Positions 1 to 10,586 are shown, numbered from the stretch's first letter. The stretch is 32,608 nucleotides of DNA from Alteromonadaceae bacterium (GCA_015491935.1 WGGB01000156.1:1-32608); one strand, 5' to 3'. Notes: generated by a model not told the origin, from the letters alone. Program-made: numbers and translations.

Positions 1-833
<833 letters not shown>

Positions 834-837
834 TATA

Positions 838-1080
838 TTAACGTTTTGTTTTTACTGAACTGAGCAATAAAATACCACCAAAAAATAACACACTAACTAG
901 CGATATATAGGCAAAAAAAGCAATGATGCCTATAATAAAAATCCATTTGATGTATGGCCATGCAAAGATCACGGCAGCGATTATTAATTCGATCAAAGCG
1001 ATTATTAACAAAATAAAGTTTTTTATCTTATAAAAAGAGAACTTAATATATTTGCTAATGTGTTTTAATTTTTTCATCAT
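838..1080 (-). CDS. small hydrophobic membrane protein, unknown function
   Basis: I do not recognise this 80-residue protein. It has a basic N-terminus (about residues 1-20, rich in Lys) followed by two long hydrophobic stretches at about 21-43 and 46-73 and a short basic tail, so two membrane segments with both ends probably cytoplasmic. AAGGA precedes two consecutive ATG codons; the second (at 1077) has the better spacing, giving 79 residues. It sits between zipA (31 bases upstream) and ligA on the same strand and is probably cotranscribed with zipA. The MITE-like repeat begins 4 bases after its stop. The start and the ribosome-binding site support a real gene, but nothing points to a function. 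Confidence 0.6.
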   Translation of the reverse strand: MMKKLKHISKYIKFSFYKIKNFILLIIALIELIIAAVIFAWPYIKWIFIIGIIAFFAYISLVSVLFFGGILLLSSVKTKR

Positions 1081-1111
1081 AAAATCCTTTTAAATTAATG
1101 AAATCATAATG

Positions 1112-2149
1112 TTACATAGATACCAAACGACTTTTCCGCTCAAATTCACGAATTTTAGTGATATAATGTTGCTCTGTTTGTTTTGTCATTACACTACGTT
1201 TATCGTCAAGTAATTGGCCATTAAACTCTAGTGCAAGTTGTTTTGCCGCCACTAACATTTGATCAAAAACAGCAAAGGGATCATTCGCATTAGGTAATGT
1301 CATAAATAAACTCACCCCTTGCGTAACAAAGTTTTCCATATTATCTAAATCAAAGGTGCCGGGATTCATTGCATTCGCTAAGCTAAAGGTTACTTTACCA
1401 TTACCTGCATTATCTTGATGGCGGTGAAATATATTCATATCACCATATTTCATACCTAATGTGAGTAAACTAGGCAATAATGCGGCTCCCGAAATAATTT
1501 GTCCTTGTGGCACAATAACTGAAATAGCTAGCACTTCAGGGTCTATCGCTTTACTTGGTTTGTTAGGCTGATCACTATCGCTGTTGCCAAAATTAATTTC
1601 CATTTGTTCACGCTTTAATGTGTCTTTAGCGGTTTTTCGTGATGTTTTACTCGCTGCTTTTTTGGTTTCTCTTACGGGTTTTGGCTTATTAACAGGGTTT
1701 TCATAAACACTTTTAACGTCTTCAATATCTGCCACTAACGCTAAATCATCTTGTTCAACAACGCTAATATCTAAGTTAAAATCTATTTCATCGTTAAGTT
1801 CATGCGCTTTAACCTTGTCATCGACACCTTGTACGTCAGTTGAATTATTATTGCTTTGAGTTAAACCACTTTCACTGTTCACTTTATTGGCAAACTCATG
1901 TTCATTATCTGCCAACATAGTCGCATCACTAGTTTTACTAATCACTTTTACTTGGCTAACACCGTCTTGATCAAAACCTGAACGATCAAAATCTCGTTTT
2001 TTTAATTCTTGTGCTTCAATTTCTTTGGGCGTGGCTTTTAATTTATAGGGATTTTTATTTTTTCTGATCGTCCATAAACCATGCACAAAAATTGCGCCAA
2101 TAATAATGGCGCTAATAATAATTAATGAATTTCTAAAACTTTCTTCCAT
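1112..2149 (-). CDS. zipA: cell division protein ZipA
   Basis: Anchors FtsZ polymers to the inner membrane at the division site. The 345-residue protein has one N-terminal membrane segment (about 8-26, IIISAIIIGAIF), a basic patch typical of ZipA (WTIRKNKNPYKLK), a long acidic and polar linker (about 40-200) and the C-terminal FtsZ-binding domain (about 203-340) with the family pattern around MKYGDMNIFHRH and the following FSLANAMNPGTFD segment. AGG lies 8 bases before the ATG. It follows smc by 155 bases and precedes ligA, with a small membrane protein in between, matching the conserved gammaproteobacterial order. The length is close to that of other ZipA proteins. Confidence 0.95.
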   Translation of the reverse strand: MEESFRNSLIIISAIIIGAIFVHGLWTIRKNKNPYKLKATPKEIEAQELKKRDFDRSGFDQDGVSQVKVISKTSDATMLADNEHEFANKVNSESGLTQSNNNSTDVQGVDDKVKAHELNDEIDFNLDISVVEQDDLALVADIEDVKSVYENPVNKPKPVRETKKAASKTSRKTAKDTLKREQMEINFGNSDSDQPNKPSKAIDPEVLAISVIVPQGQIISGAALLPSLLTLGMKYGDMNIFHRHQDNAGNGKVTFSLANAMNPGTFDLDNMENFVTQGVSLFMTLPNANDPFAVFDQMLVAAKQLALEFNGQLLDDKRSVMTKQTEQHYITKIREFERKSRLVSM

Positions 2150-2304
2150 ACTATAAACCTGTTATTTTTCTCATTTTTGTTCTTTTAGTAGTGATCCCGA
2201 AAGCGATTCAGGATGTCGAATTTATTCTTATTTATTCTTAATAGTTTTAAGTCACTCAATCAAATAATGCCACATTAACGGTTATGCAAGATGAGTATGT
2301 CATA

Positions 2305-5300
2305 TTAAGTTTCAACCATGGCAACCGCTTGATCAATATCAACGCTAACCATTCTTGAAACGCCTGCTTCAAACATAGTAACCCCAATTAAATGAGCCGC
2401 CATTTCCATGGCAATTTTATTATGACTAATATAAATAAATTGCACCGTTTTTGACATTTCTTTAACTAAGTTACAAAACCGTAACACATTAGCATCATCT
2501 AACGGCGCATCTACTTCATCTAGCATACAAAATGGCGCTGGATTAAGTCTAAAAATTGCAAACACTAATGATAATGCGGTCAGCGCTTTTTCGCCACCAG
2601 ATAATAGGTGAATTGTACTATTTTTTTTGCCGGGAGGTCTTGCCATAATGGTAACACCTGTTTCAAGTAAATCATCGCCCGTTAGTGCTAAATAGGCACT
2701 ACCGCCACCAAATACTTGTGGAAATAAACGTTTAAGATCTTGGTTAACCTGATCAAAAGTGCTTTTAAACTTTTGTCGCGATTGCTTATCTATTTTAGCA
2801 ATCGCATTATTTAACGTTGTTATTGCCAAAGTTAAATCTTGATACTGTTGATCTAAAAAGTTTTTGCGTGTTAATTCTCGCGTATATTCATCAATCGCGG
2901 CTAAATTTATCGGTCCTAATAATTCAATATCTTTGGCCAAACGGTTAATATTTGCTTGCCACTGACTTTCTCTAACATTATCAGGCATATTAGCCAATAC
3001 ATCAGTTAACGTTTGCCCGGTATCGTTAAGTTGTTCAAGCATACTTTGTGCGCGCAAACGATTGTTTTCAGCCTCTAAAAAATATTGATTAAGCTGCTCT
3101 TTTAAACGCTCTACTTTATTTAAAATGGTATTTTTATCAGCCGAATATTGATCAATGACTTTTTGGTTTTCAAGTGAGTCTTGCTGTTGTTTTATTATTT
3201 TTTGTTCAATGTCCGACATCTGCTGCAACCACTCTTGTAATTGCTGCTGCTGAGCCATTAAAGGCTGATTTTTTTTCACTGATAATTGCGCTAGTTTTTC
3301 GGTTAATTGCTGCTGTTTTTCAAGTAATAAATTAAGATATTGTGCAATATTGTCATACTCTGCCTGTTTTTTAGTTAGCATTAAAGACAACTGATGGCTT
3401 TGTTGTGTAAATTGCTGACTTTGTTGCTCTAATCGTTGAATTTTTTGCTGTAATAGCTGCTTTTGCTCGCTTAATGCAATTAAACTTTCATGATCACTTA
3501 CTTGACTAACACTCTGATCATTTTCTTTTTGAACGCAGTTTTGTTGATTCATTTCCAACAGGGTTTGTTCTATAACACTTAATTGCTCAGTTAAATCAGC
3601 TATTTTTTGTTGATGTTGACTAATTAATTGTTGAGTTTGAGCCAACTGCTGCTGTTGATGCTGCTGGCTTTGCACCATTAATGCTTGTTGTTGCTTATTA
3701 TGTTGTAGTTCATTGCTTAACGCATTTACTTGCTTAATTAAGCTATTTTGTTGTTCCGTTAATAAGTTTACTTGCTGTTGATGCCGCTTTAGCTGCTCAT
3801 CAGTAAGACTAAGATCTGTTGTTAATTCACTATGCTGATGCTGTTGTTTTACTCGGGTTGCTTGTTTAATTATTTGTGGATCATCTTGGTGAGCATTCCC
3901 TTTAACTAAAAAATGGTGCCCTAACCATGTACCATCTAAACAAAGAACACTTTCATCTTCGGCCAAAGAGGTTAATAACTGTTGTGCTTGTATAACATCA
4001 TCAGCTAAAAATATTTTACTTAAATAGTGCCTTTGTAACCATGATACAAAATGAGACTCGCCAACTTCAACTTTATGATTAATAGGGTTAAAGTCAACTT
4101 GCTCAGCTAAAGTACCTTTTTTAAGTGGAACTTGGGCTGTTGCTGTTTTTATTAATACTTTTGAACTTGGCTTATTTATTGTCAGTGAAATTATTTCAGG
4201 TAAGGTTACTTCATCTTTTTTAAGTTGTGAAAATTTAGGTAAACAATCAATTAATTCAGCAGACAACCAAGAAGAAAGTACTATTTCTGCCGCTAACTGC
4301 CATGATGCAGACACCGTTAATTGTTGGAAAATTTTACCATAAGCAGCACAATCATGAGTGCTAAGCCACTGACTTTGTTGGTGTTGCCATTGCTCGGTAG
4401 AAGCGCCATTTTTTTCGCTAAGCATTAAGGCATCATTAAGTGATTGTAGTTTCGTTTTTATGATCAGTTGCTGTTGTTGCTGTGCAAGTAATTGTTGTTG
4501 CGCTTTTTCAAGGTGATTTTTTTTATCATCAAGCTCGTTATTTAACTGAATTAATTGTTTTTTCTGTGCCGAAAGCAACTTATTCAATTCGCTTAAATGA
4601 TTCATTTGTTCATGATTAAACTCATGATTATTCTTCGTAAGTTGTGCTATTTGTTCGTTATATTGGTTAATTAAACTTTTTTTCGTTGATATTTGTGCTG
4701 ACAACTTTGCCAATTCTTGTTGATGTTGCTGCACTTTTTTATTCAATTTATCCCATTGCTCGTTACATAATCGCCATGCACTTTGCTGTTGCTTTAAATC
4801 TTGCTGAGTCGCTGATAATTGCTGCTCGATATTGCTTAATTGAGGGCTAAGTTCGGTAATATCATTAGTGATAACGGTTAATTTTTGTTGTGTTTCTGCA
4901 ATCAAATGATCATTTTTTTGCTGTTCAGTGGTAACTTCACTCAACTGTTTTTTATTATCAAGTGCTTGCTGCTGTTGATGTTTTATCGTTTGTTCTGCGC
5001 GGGTAATATCATTACTTAAATTTAATTTTTGTTGTTGTAGTTGCGCTAAATTTTCATTGCTTGCCTCAAGTAACTGCTTGGCATTAATAATGGCTAATTC
5101 ATCTTGAGCCTGTTTACTTTGCAGTTCAGCAATAAGGAGTTGTTGTGTTTGCTGTTTTTCAATAAATAGCTGTTGTTTTTGCTCAAATTGTTGCCAACGA
5201 AAAGCACTCAATTCTGCTTTATATTTTCTTTCGCTCGCTTTTAACGTTTTATAGCGTTTTGCCGCTTCGGCTTGCTGATATAACTTGTCTATTTGTGTCG

Positions 5301-5904
5301 TGAGTTCTGCAATAACATCCGTTAAACGTTCTAGATTTTCTTGGGTATGACGAATACGATTTTCAGACTCTTTGCGCTTTTCTTTATACTTAGAAATACC
5401 AGCGGCTTCTTCAATAAATACTCGTAACTCTTGTGGTTTTGACTCTATTAAACGTGAAATAGTCCCTTGTTCGATAATGGCATAACTTCGTGGCCCAAGA
5501 CCTGTCCCTAAAAAAATGTCGGTAATATCTCGACGACGGCATTTACTGCCATTTAAAAAATAGCTATTACTGCCATCGCGAGCCACTAGCCGTTTAATTG
5601 CCACTTCGCTACGATCAGCCATACTACCTTGTATGCGACCTTGAGTATTTTCAAAGACTAATTCAACACTTGCTTGTCCAATAGATTTTCGCGTTGTGGC
5701 ACCGTTAAAAATAACGTCGGTCATGGCATCACCACGTAAATTTTTTGCTGAACTTTCACCCAAAACCCAGCGCACAGCATCAATAATATTAGATTTTCCA
5801 CAGCCGTTAGGACCAACAATAGCGGTCATTTGTTGCTGAAAAGAAATTTTAGTGGTGTCAACAAACGATTTGAAACCAACTAATTTTATTTGTTTTAAAC
5901 GCAT
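2305..5904 (-). CDS. smc: chromosome segregation ATPase SMC
   Basis: Loop-forming ATPase that compacts and separates the chromosome, working as a dimer with ScpA and ScpB (not in this window). The 1199 residues are laid out as a standard SMC: Walker A GPNGCGKSN at 31-39, a first coiled coil from about 165, a hinge around 500-690 (QLTVSASWQLAAEIVLSSWL and later WLGHHFLVKG), a second coiled coil, then the signature LSGGEK from 1101 and Walker B CMLDE at 1126-1130 with the D-loop after it. The coiled coils are very rich in glutamine, including runs of four or five. No Shine-Dalgarno sequence is obvious before the ATG, but the N-terminus MRLKQIKLVGFKSF is exactly where the family starts. It diverges from cysZ and lies upstream of zipA. 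Confidence 0.97.
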   Translation of the reverse strand: MRLKQIKLVGFKSFVDTTKISFQQQMTAIVGPNGCGKSNIIDAVRWVLGESSAKNLRGDAMTDVIFNGATTRKSIGQASVELVFENTQGRIQGSMADRSEVAIKRLVARDGSNSYFLNGSKCRRRDITDIFLGTGLGPRSYAIIEQGTISRLIESKPQELRVFIEEAAGISKYKEKRKESENRIRHTQENLERLTDVIAELTTQIDKLYQQAEAAKRYKTLKASERKYKAELSAFRWQQFEQKQQLFIEKQQTQQLLIAELQSKQAQDELAIINAKQLLEASNENLAQLQQQKLNLSNDITRAEQTIKHQQQQALDNKKQLSEVTTEQQKNDHLIAETQQKLTVITNDITELSPQLSNIEQQLSATQQDLKQQQSAWRLCNEQWDKLNKKVQQHQQELAKLSAQISTKKSLINQYNEQIAQLTKNNHEFNHEQMNHLSELNKLLSAQKKQLIQLNNELDDKKNHLEKAQQQLLAQQQQQLIIKTKLQSLNDALMLSEKNGASTEQWQHQQSQWLSTHDCAAYGKIFQQLTVSASWQLAAEIVLSSWLSAELIDCLPKFSQLKKDEVTLPEIISLTINKPSSKVLIKTATAQVPLKKGTLAEQVDFNPINHKVEVGESHFVSWLQRHYLSKIFLADDVIQAQQLLTSLAEDESVLCLDGTWLGHHFLVKGNAHQDDPQIIKQATRVKQQHQHSELTTDLSLTDEQLKRHQQQVNLLTEQQNSLIKQVNALSNELQHNKQQQALMVQSQQHQQQQLAQTQQLISQHQQKIADLTEQLSVIEQTLLEMNQQNCVQKENDQSVSQVSDHESLIALSEQKQLLQQKIQRLEQQSQQFTQQSHQLSLMLTKKQAEYDNIAQYLNLLLEKQQQLTEKLAQLSVKKNQPLMAQQQQLQEWLQQMSDIEQKIIKQQQDSLENQKVIDQYSADKNTILNKVERLKEQLNQYFLEAENNRLRAQSMLEQLNDTGQTLTDVLANMPDNVRESQWQANINRLAKDIELLGPINLAAIDEYTRELTRKNFLDQQYQDLTLAITTLNNAIAKIDKQSRQKFKSTFDQVNQDLKRLFPQVFGGGSAYLALTGDDLLETGVTIMARPPGKKNSTIHLLSGGEKALTALSLVFAIFRLNPAPFCMLDEVDAPLDDANVLRFCNLVKEMSKTVQFIYISHNKIAMEMAAHLIGVTMFEAGVSRMVSVDIDQAVAMVET

Positions 5905-6009
5905 AGTAAAGTGATGAGTGCCGCGAGTATTATTATTCTAAAAGAAACTCTAACAAAAAAGATTGTACTTTGTAACATTTGCCTACTGTTCTACAGCATT
6001 AAAGCCGTC

Positions 6010-6015
6010 TATAAT
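6010..6015 (+). promoter_or_regulatory. candidate -10 box for cysZ
   Basis: A perfect TATAAT lies 29 bases upstream of the cysZ ATG, in the 140-base gap divergent from smc. The -35 match at the usual distance is poor (TGTTCT, 17-base spacer), so this is only a candidate. Confidence 0.35.
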
Positions 6016-6044
6016 TTCTTTTTTTTATTACTCGATGATTTTAT

Positions 6045-6824
6045 ATGCATAATTCGGAAAAAAAAGCGGCGATTAAAAGTTTTTCGCCTAACCCTCCTAA
6101 AATATTAAGCGGTGCTGGATATTTTTTAAAAGGATTTGAATTAATTCGTTTAAAGGGAATACGACGTTTTGTTTTTATTCCTCTCACTATTAATTTAATT
6201 CTTTTTAGTATTGCGTTTTATTTTATGTTTATGCAATTAGATCATTACATGAGTATGCTAGATAACTGGTTATGGGATGGTGTTAAATGGCTGACAACCT
6301 TAATTTGGCCATTTTTAGTCGTAACGGAGCTGGTACTGTTTTCATTTTTATTTAGCACCATTGCCAACTGGATCGCCGCTCCTTTTAATGGTTTGCTGTC
6401 AGAAAAAATGGAACGCTTATTAACAGGACAACAAATAGCCTCAGGTAGTTCATTGGATATTATTAAAGATATTCCACGTACCTTACATCGCGAGTGGCGA
6501 AAATTAGTTTATTACTTGCCGCGTGCTATTGGTTTTTTTATCTTAATGTTAATACTTCCTGTTATAGGGCAAGTTATTTGGTTTTTATTTACCGCATGGA
6601 TGATGGCGATCCAATATAAAGATTATCCGTTTGACAATCATAAAGTCTCATTTGATGAAATGCGCCGTCAGTTAAAAAATCACCAAGGTACAAGTTATAG
6701 TTTTGGCATTAGTGTGGCAATATTTTCAATGATCCCATTAATTAATTTAATTGTAATGCCTGTGGCTATTTGTGGTGCTACTGCATTATGGGTAGATAAA
6801 TATAAAGCACAATATAATGACTGA
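6045..6824 (+). CDS. cysZ: sulfate transporter CysZ
   Basis: Inner-membrane protein that takes up sulfate for cysteine synthesis. The 259 residues carry the segments I know from Escherichia coli CysZ: GIRRFVFIPLTINL (about 38-51), FSTIANWIAAPFNGLLSE (about 103-120), LPRAIGF, YPFDNHKVSFDEMR and the C-terminal MIPLINLIVMPVAICGATA. There are about four to six membrane stretches. The ATG at 6045 has no good Shine-Dalgarno sequence but lies just after a TATAAT box and gives the right N-terminus; the next in-frame ATG would cut into the first helix. It diverges from smc. In E. coli cysZ is also the neighbour of zipA; here smc lies between them. Confidence 0.94.
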   Translation: MHNSEKKAAIKSFSPNPPKILSGAGYFLKGFELIRLKGIRRFVFIPLTINLILFSIAFYFMFMQLDHYMSMLDNWLWDGVKWLTTLIWPFLVVTELVLFSFLFSTIANWIAAPFNGLLSEKMERLLTGQQIASGSSLDIIKDIPRTLHREWRKLVYYLPRAIGFFILMLILPVIGQVIWFLFTAWMMAIQYKDYPFDNHKVSFDEMRRQLKNHQGTSYSFGISVAIFSMIPLINLIVMPVAICGATALWVDKYKAQYND

Positions 6825-6952
6825 TACTTGTTAATTAGTAAAAATAACGGCTTAATATAGATAATTAGTTGATTTTAAGATAAAACATGATCACAATAAA
6901 AATACTGATCAATTTATTTACAATAGCGCGAATCAAAAAGGAATAAGCTAAA

Positions 6953-7321
6953 ATGAACAGTCTTATAAAATTAATTGCTTGCGGTGGCCTTATTATATCC
7001 ACCCATGTTTTAGCTCAAACCAACGACGAGGCTAACACGGTTAATATTCCAATTATGGAAAATGCCCAAGTATTTGCTGATTTTACGAATAAACTTCCTG
7101 CGGTAATCGATTACTTTACTAAGGCAGATGAAGATAGCGTGATCAATTTTTATCAAACTAAATATGGTGAAGCGCTTAGCCAAGAAAGAAAACGCGGTCG
7201 CTTAACCCTAACCTTTACCAATGACACAGATAATATTCGCGTAGTCATTTCAACACAAAATAAAATGCGTCAAGTTGATGTGTTAGTTGAGAAGAAAAAC
7301 AATACCAATCTCACAAACTAA
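6953..7321 (+). CDS. small exported protein, unknown function, 3' end altered by a MITE
   Basis: The 122-residue product has a clear signal peptide (MNSLIKLIACGGLIISTHVLA, cleavage expected after residue 21), so the mature protein of about 100 residues is periplasmic. It contains a conserved-looking core with DYFTKADEDSVINFYQTKYGE and RLTLTF, followed by a basic strand, but I cannot assign a family or a function. AGGA precedes the ATG by 10 bases. The last five codons and the stop lie inside the MITE-like repeat that begins at 7302, so the natural C-terminus has probably been replaced by a few residues from the element. The change is small because the core ends just before it. Confidence 0.7.
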   Translation: MNSLIKLIACGGLIISTHVLAQTNDEANTVNIPIMENAQVFADFTNKLPAVIDYFTKADEDSVINFYQTKYGEALSQERKRGRLTLTFTNDTDNIRVVISTQNKMRQVDVLVEKKNNTNLTN

Positions 7322-7463
7322 GCGATCATTTCTACTGGTTAAAATCACCAACTACCGCGTTATTTATTTTATAATTAGAACAACTAGTTATTAAAATAAA
7401 TGCCTTGTATTTGGCAATTTTTCCTGCGTATAAAGTAGGTCACTTAATTAATGAAACTGGTAT
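7302..7463. repeat. MITE-like element, copy 2 (162 bp)
   Basis: Same length and same orientation as the copy at 672-833, with about ten base differences. The outer ends are ATACCAAT and ACTGGTAT; the first differs from the perfect inverted end of copy 1 by one base. It provides the stop codon (TAA at 7319-7321) of the preceding small exported protein gene and carries no gene of its own. Confidence 0.88.
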
Positions 7464-7507
7464 AAGAAAAAATAAAGTTTATTGTTAATCCGTGATTAAT
7501 CTAGCCA

Positions 7508-7540
7508 TAAAAAAACCACCAAATTTTGGTGGTTTTTTTA
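7508..7540. terminator. bidirectional intrinsic terminator
   Basis: The palindrome ACCACCAAATTTTGGTGGT (7515-7533) is flanked by a run of A on the left and a run of T on the right. It serves both the small exported protein gene on the plus strand and the aminopeptidase gene on the minus strand, which end on either side of it. Confidence 0.92.
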
Positions 7541-7552
7541 TATCTTCAGCTT

Positions 7553-9412
7553 TTATTTATTTAAAATAGCATCGACAGTGCCTTGCGCTAAGCCGTGATA
7601 ACCTGGACGTGCTTTTAAATAGACTTTTTTAGCCCAAGCCTTACCTTTGGCTGTAGTCGCTAATTCTTTATATAAAGGGACGATAAGTTTACGGCGTCCA
7701 ATGGTAATTAAGTATTTTTCCATGGCTGGATAAATAGCATCATAACCCACTTTAAGTGATAATAAGTACCAAGCGTGTGCTATTTCACTATTGCTGCTAT
7801 TGGTGAAATCAAAGGCTTTATCTAAGGCGACCATATGCGCTTTATTGATCGTTAGCGGTAAATTATTAATAAAATATAACCATTCGTGTACTGTCCATTG
7901 TGCCGTTGGTAATTGACTTAACACATTTTTATCAGCAACAAATGCTTTAATATCTTTCGCTATTAATGCAAATGCATTAGATTTTGGTTGTGGAGCATCT
8001 TTAGGTAAACCAGTGCCATAAATCCATTCGTGTATTTTGGCATCGCTCACTATATTAGGGTATTTATGCGTTAAATTGGCTTTTAAGTACTTCACAAAAT
8101 CTTGGGTACCTATACTTTGAAAAGCATGGTCATTAAAATAAGCAAGCATAAAATCATCAAAACGTTGACGACCAAATTTGTTTTCTAAATACATTAAAAA
8201 TAACTGCCCTTTGGTGTAAGGTATATCACTAAAAGCATCATCAGGATCTCGACCTTTTAGATCAATATAAAGCTTAGTGTCATCTTTAGGTAATTCTTTT
8301 ATTTCAGCTTCTAAGGCTTGTACCGCAAGCACTTGTTCCATTACGGCACGATTTTTACCATATACTTTTTCCATTATGCGGTTTTCAACATAGCTGGTAA
8401 AACCTTCATTAAGCCATAAGTCACGCCAAGTAGCATTGGTCACTAAATTTCCTGACCAAGAATGTGCTAACTCATGGGCAATTAAGCTTACTAGGCTTTT
8501 ATCACCCGCGATCACTGTTGGTGTAATAAATGATAAGCGTGGGTTTTCCATACCTCCAAAAGGAAAGCTTGGTGGTAAAATAAGTAAGTCGTAACGACCC
8601 CAGCGATATGGACCGAATTGTTTCTCGTTCGCGTCAATCATGGCTTGGGTATCTTCAAATTCTTTTGCTGCCTTTGCTAAAATATAACGTTCAGCATAAA
8701 CCCCTGTTTGTTTACTCATTGCTTGAAAATGTAAGTCACCAACACCAATGGCAATTAAGTACGAAGGGATAGCTTGTGGCATATTAAAAAAATAATCACC
8801 ATCACGCTCGGTATTAGGATTATTGTTCGCACTCATTACCGCCAATAAGCTTTTATCCGTGTGAATACGCGCGGTATAAGTAACACGTACACTTGGCGTA
8901 TCTTGAATTGGGATCCAAGAGCGCGCATGAATGGCTTGATTTTGACTAAACAAAAAAGGTGATTTTTTACCCGCGGTTTGTTCAGCAGACAACCATTGTA
9001 AGCCTGAAGCTTTAGGAGTAGAGGCATAATAAATACGTAAAGCTTTTGCTTTAAACTTAGGTGTAATCGTTAATTTTGAACCTAACACATCATCACGCTT
9101 GGATAATTTAAACGGTGTTTTTAACCATTGTCCATTAGCTGACTCAGCCAATACTTTGTCTATCACTAAATCACGAGTATCTAAATAAATAGGCGTTACA
9201 TTTTTAACTAACCAAGTTAAATCAAGTTGCGCAAATCCAGAGAGTGATTTTTTATTAAAATCAACATTAAGATCTAAATAAATATGGGTGGTTTTAACTT
9301 GATCATAATTTGCATAAGTATAAGCGTCAGCTAATTTATAAGCCGAACTAGCCCAAACAGAAGGCACTGAAAATACAGCGACTAACATCATAAAACGTAC
9401 TAATTGCTTCAT
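7553..9412 (-). CDS. exported M1-family zinc aminopeptidase (LTA4 hydrolase-like, ColAP type)
   Basis: Removes amino acids from the N-termini of peptides outside the cytoplasm, probably in nutrient recycling. The 619 residues begin with a signal peptide ([21 protein letters not shown]). The catalytic domain has the exopeptidase motif GGMEN at 286-290, the zinc site HELAH at 313-317 with the third ligand Glu336 (spacing HExxH-x18-E) and the likely transition-state Tyr399. A C-terminal helical domain of the leukotriene A4 hydrolase type follows. The arrangement and length recall ColAP, the cold-active aminopeptidase described from Colwellia psychrerythraea; this is recognition by pattern, not an alignment. 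AGGA precedes the ATG. It is a single-gene unit between two hairpin terminators. Confidence 0.93.
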   Translation of the reverse strand: MKQLVRFMMLVAVFSVPSVWASSAYKLADAYTYANYDQVKTTHIYLDLNVDFNKKSLSGFAQLDLTWLVKNVTPIYLDTRDLVIDKVLAESANGQWLKTPFKLSKRDDVLGSKLTITPKFKAKALRIYYASTPKASGLQWLSAEQTAGKKSPFLFSQNQAIHARSWIPIQDTPSVRVTYTARIHTDKSLLAVMSANNNPNTERDGDYFFNMPQAIPSYLIAIGVGDLHFQAMSKQTGVYAERYILAKAAKEFEDTQAMIDANEKQFGPYRWGRYDLLILPPSFPFGGMENPRLSFITPTVIAGDKSLVSLIAHELAHSWSGNLVTNATWRDLWLNEGFTSYVENRIMEKVYGKNRAVMEQVLAVQALEAEIKELPKDDTKLYIDLKGRDPDDAFSDIPYTKGQLFLMYLENKFGRQRFDDFMLAYFNDHAFQSIGTQDFVKYLKANLTHKYPNIVSDAKIHEWIYGTGLPKDAPQPKSNAFALIAKDIKAFVADKNVLSQLPTAQWTVHEWLYFINNLPLTINKAHMVALDKAFDFTNSSNSEIAHAWYLLSLKVGYDAIYPAMEKYLITIGRRKLIVPLYKELATTAKGKAWAKKVYLKARPGYHGLAQGTVDAILNK

Positions 9413-9449
9413 GTTATTTTCCTAAAAATGAAAAAAGAATAGATATAAA

Positions 9450-9487
9450 AATAAGGCTGTAGATTATCGCTAATCTACAGCCTTATT
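9450..9487. terminator. intrinsic terminator of motY
   Basis: A perfect 17-bp stem (arms 9450-9466 and 9471-9487) closes a TCGC loop; on the minus strand it is followed by a T-rich tail. It ends motY transcription before the aminopeptidase gene, whose own promoter must then lie in the few bases between 9413 and 9450 or inside the hairpin region. Confidence 0.9.
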
Positions 9488-9557
9488 CAACTTATTAATT
9501 TAATTAAGCAAACTAACTTTACTTAATTTGGTAGTTATTTTGTTACAGTAACTAAAA

Positions 9558-10430
9558 CTAAGGTTTAGTTAAATGGATAACAACCCTTCTATTTTCAGCC
9601 CGTCCTAATGCGGTTTGATTAGACGCAACGTTACGTTTTTCACCATAACCTCGAGATTCAATTCGACTAGGTTTAACACCACTTTTAACCAAATAATCTT
9701 TAATTTTTGCTGCGCGTTTTTCTGACATTTTACGGTTGGTATCACGACCACCGTAACTGTCGGTATAAGCGTCAATAAGTACTAACTCTAAATCAGGGTC
9801 TAGTGTTAAATATTGAGTAATTTGTGCAATACGTTTTTTTGAGGCTTTAGTTAATTTATCACTACCAAATTGATAGCGTAAAATGGTATCGGATATATCG
9901 TCAAAACTATAATCAAGTAAATTACCCACACACGCGACAAACTCTTGATAAGCGTGCTTAAATTTTGCATTAGAAATAGAAACGGCTATTTTATTTTGAT
10001 TATTATACCAATCAGTATAATAAAATGTTGGGTTCATGCCCTGTTCTAATTCACTTAACATTGACCAAGCAATTTTTTTAGGCAGGCTTGGGTTATATTG
10101 TTTATATAACTTCATACTGCTCATCGTATGATCATTTAAACCCGGGTGCCAACTTGGGGCGACAGATCTTAATTCAGCAAACTCATAGTTATCTGGTAAA
10201 CGCAGCATATCTAATTCAAACTCCATATTGAGTTTGCGACTCGCTTTACTGTAAAAGCGAGCTTTCCCATAATTTGGAATATTATGGGATAAGGAGCATT
10301 GCAACCGTGTTTTTTTTGCGAATTGCCAATTGGCTTGATCTAATTTTGCTTCATATTGCCTAATACCTGCAAACGAATTTGCAGAGACAAGTGTTAATGT
10401 AAAAGTAGCAATAGCGATTATTTTTTTCAT
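9558..10430 (-). CDS. motY: sodium-driven flagellar motor protein MotY
   Basis: MotY forms the T-ring beneath the flagellar basal body and positions the PomA/PomB stator of sodium-driven polar flagella. The 290-residue product has a signal peptide (MKKIIAIATFTLTLVSANSFA), the MotY N-terminal domain (about 25-160; patterns RKLNMEFELDMLR, SVAPSWHPG and SELEQGMNPTFYYTDW match Vibrio MotY) and an OmpA-like peptidoglycan-binding domain (about 170-288; DAYTDSYGGRD, SEKRAAKIKDYL, GYGEKRNVASN, NRRVVI). A longer frame reaches a TTG at 10481, but that codon lies inside the sigma-28 promoter, so the ATG at 10430 is the start. It diverges from rnt, an arrangement I also recall from Vibrio. Confidence 0.95.
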   Translation of the reverse strand: MKKIIAIATFTLTLVSANSFAGIRQYEAKLDQANWQFAKKTRLQCSLSHNIPNYGKARFYSKASRKLNMEFELDMLRLPDNYEFAELRSVAPSWHPGLNDHTMSSMKLYKQYNPSLPKKIAWSMLSELEQGMNPTFYYTDWYNNQNKIAVSISNAKFKHAYQEFVACVGNLLDYSFDDISDTILRYQFGSDKLTKASKKRIAQITQYLTLDPDLELVLIDAYTDSYGGRDTNRKMSEKRAAKIKDYLVKSGVKPSRIESRGYGEKRNVASNQTALGRAENRRVVIHLTKP

Positions 10431-10469
10431 AAAAGGCAAATAAATTAAAAAGAGCTCTATTAGCAATAT

Positions 10470-10496
10470 GTATCGACCCAAGTAAAAAAAACTTTA
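10470..10496 (-). promoter_or_regulatory. sigma-28 (FliA) promoter of motY
   Basis: On the minus strand the sequence reads TAAA (10496-10493), a 15-base spacer, then GTCGATAC (10477-10470). The consensus is TAAA-N15-GCCGATAA, so the -35, the spacing and six of eight -10 bases agree. Transcription would start about 30 bases before the motY ATG. Confidence 0.85.
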
Positions 10497-10586
10497 CTTG
10501 TTTTGAGTATAAAACAAAAAACTGCGATAATCTTTAAAGAAACTATCTTTTGAACCGCTTTATTGGCTGTTTACTAATCCTCTAAC

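Noticed and set aside
5911-6108. 65-residue frame on the plus strand between smc and cysZ
   Set aside because: It overlaps the cysZ start, contains the TATAAT box, has no good ribosome-binding site and no recognisable sequence.
10431-10481. Longer N-terminus for MotY from a TTG
   Set aside because: It would place 17 residues before a perfect signal peptide and the TTG lies inside the sigma-28 promoter.
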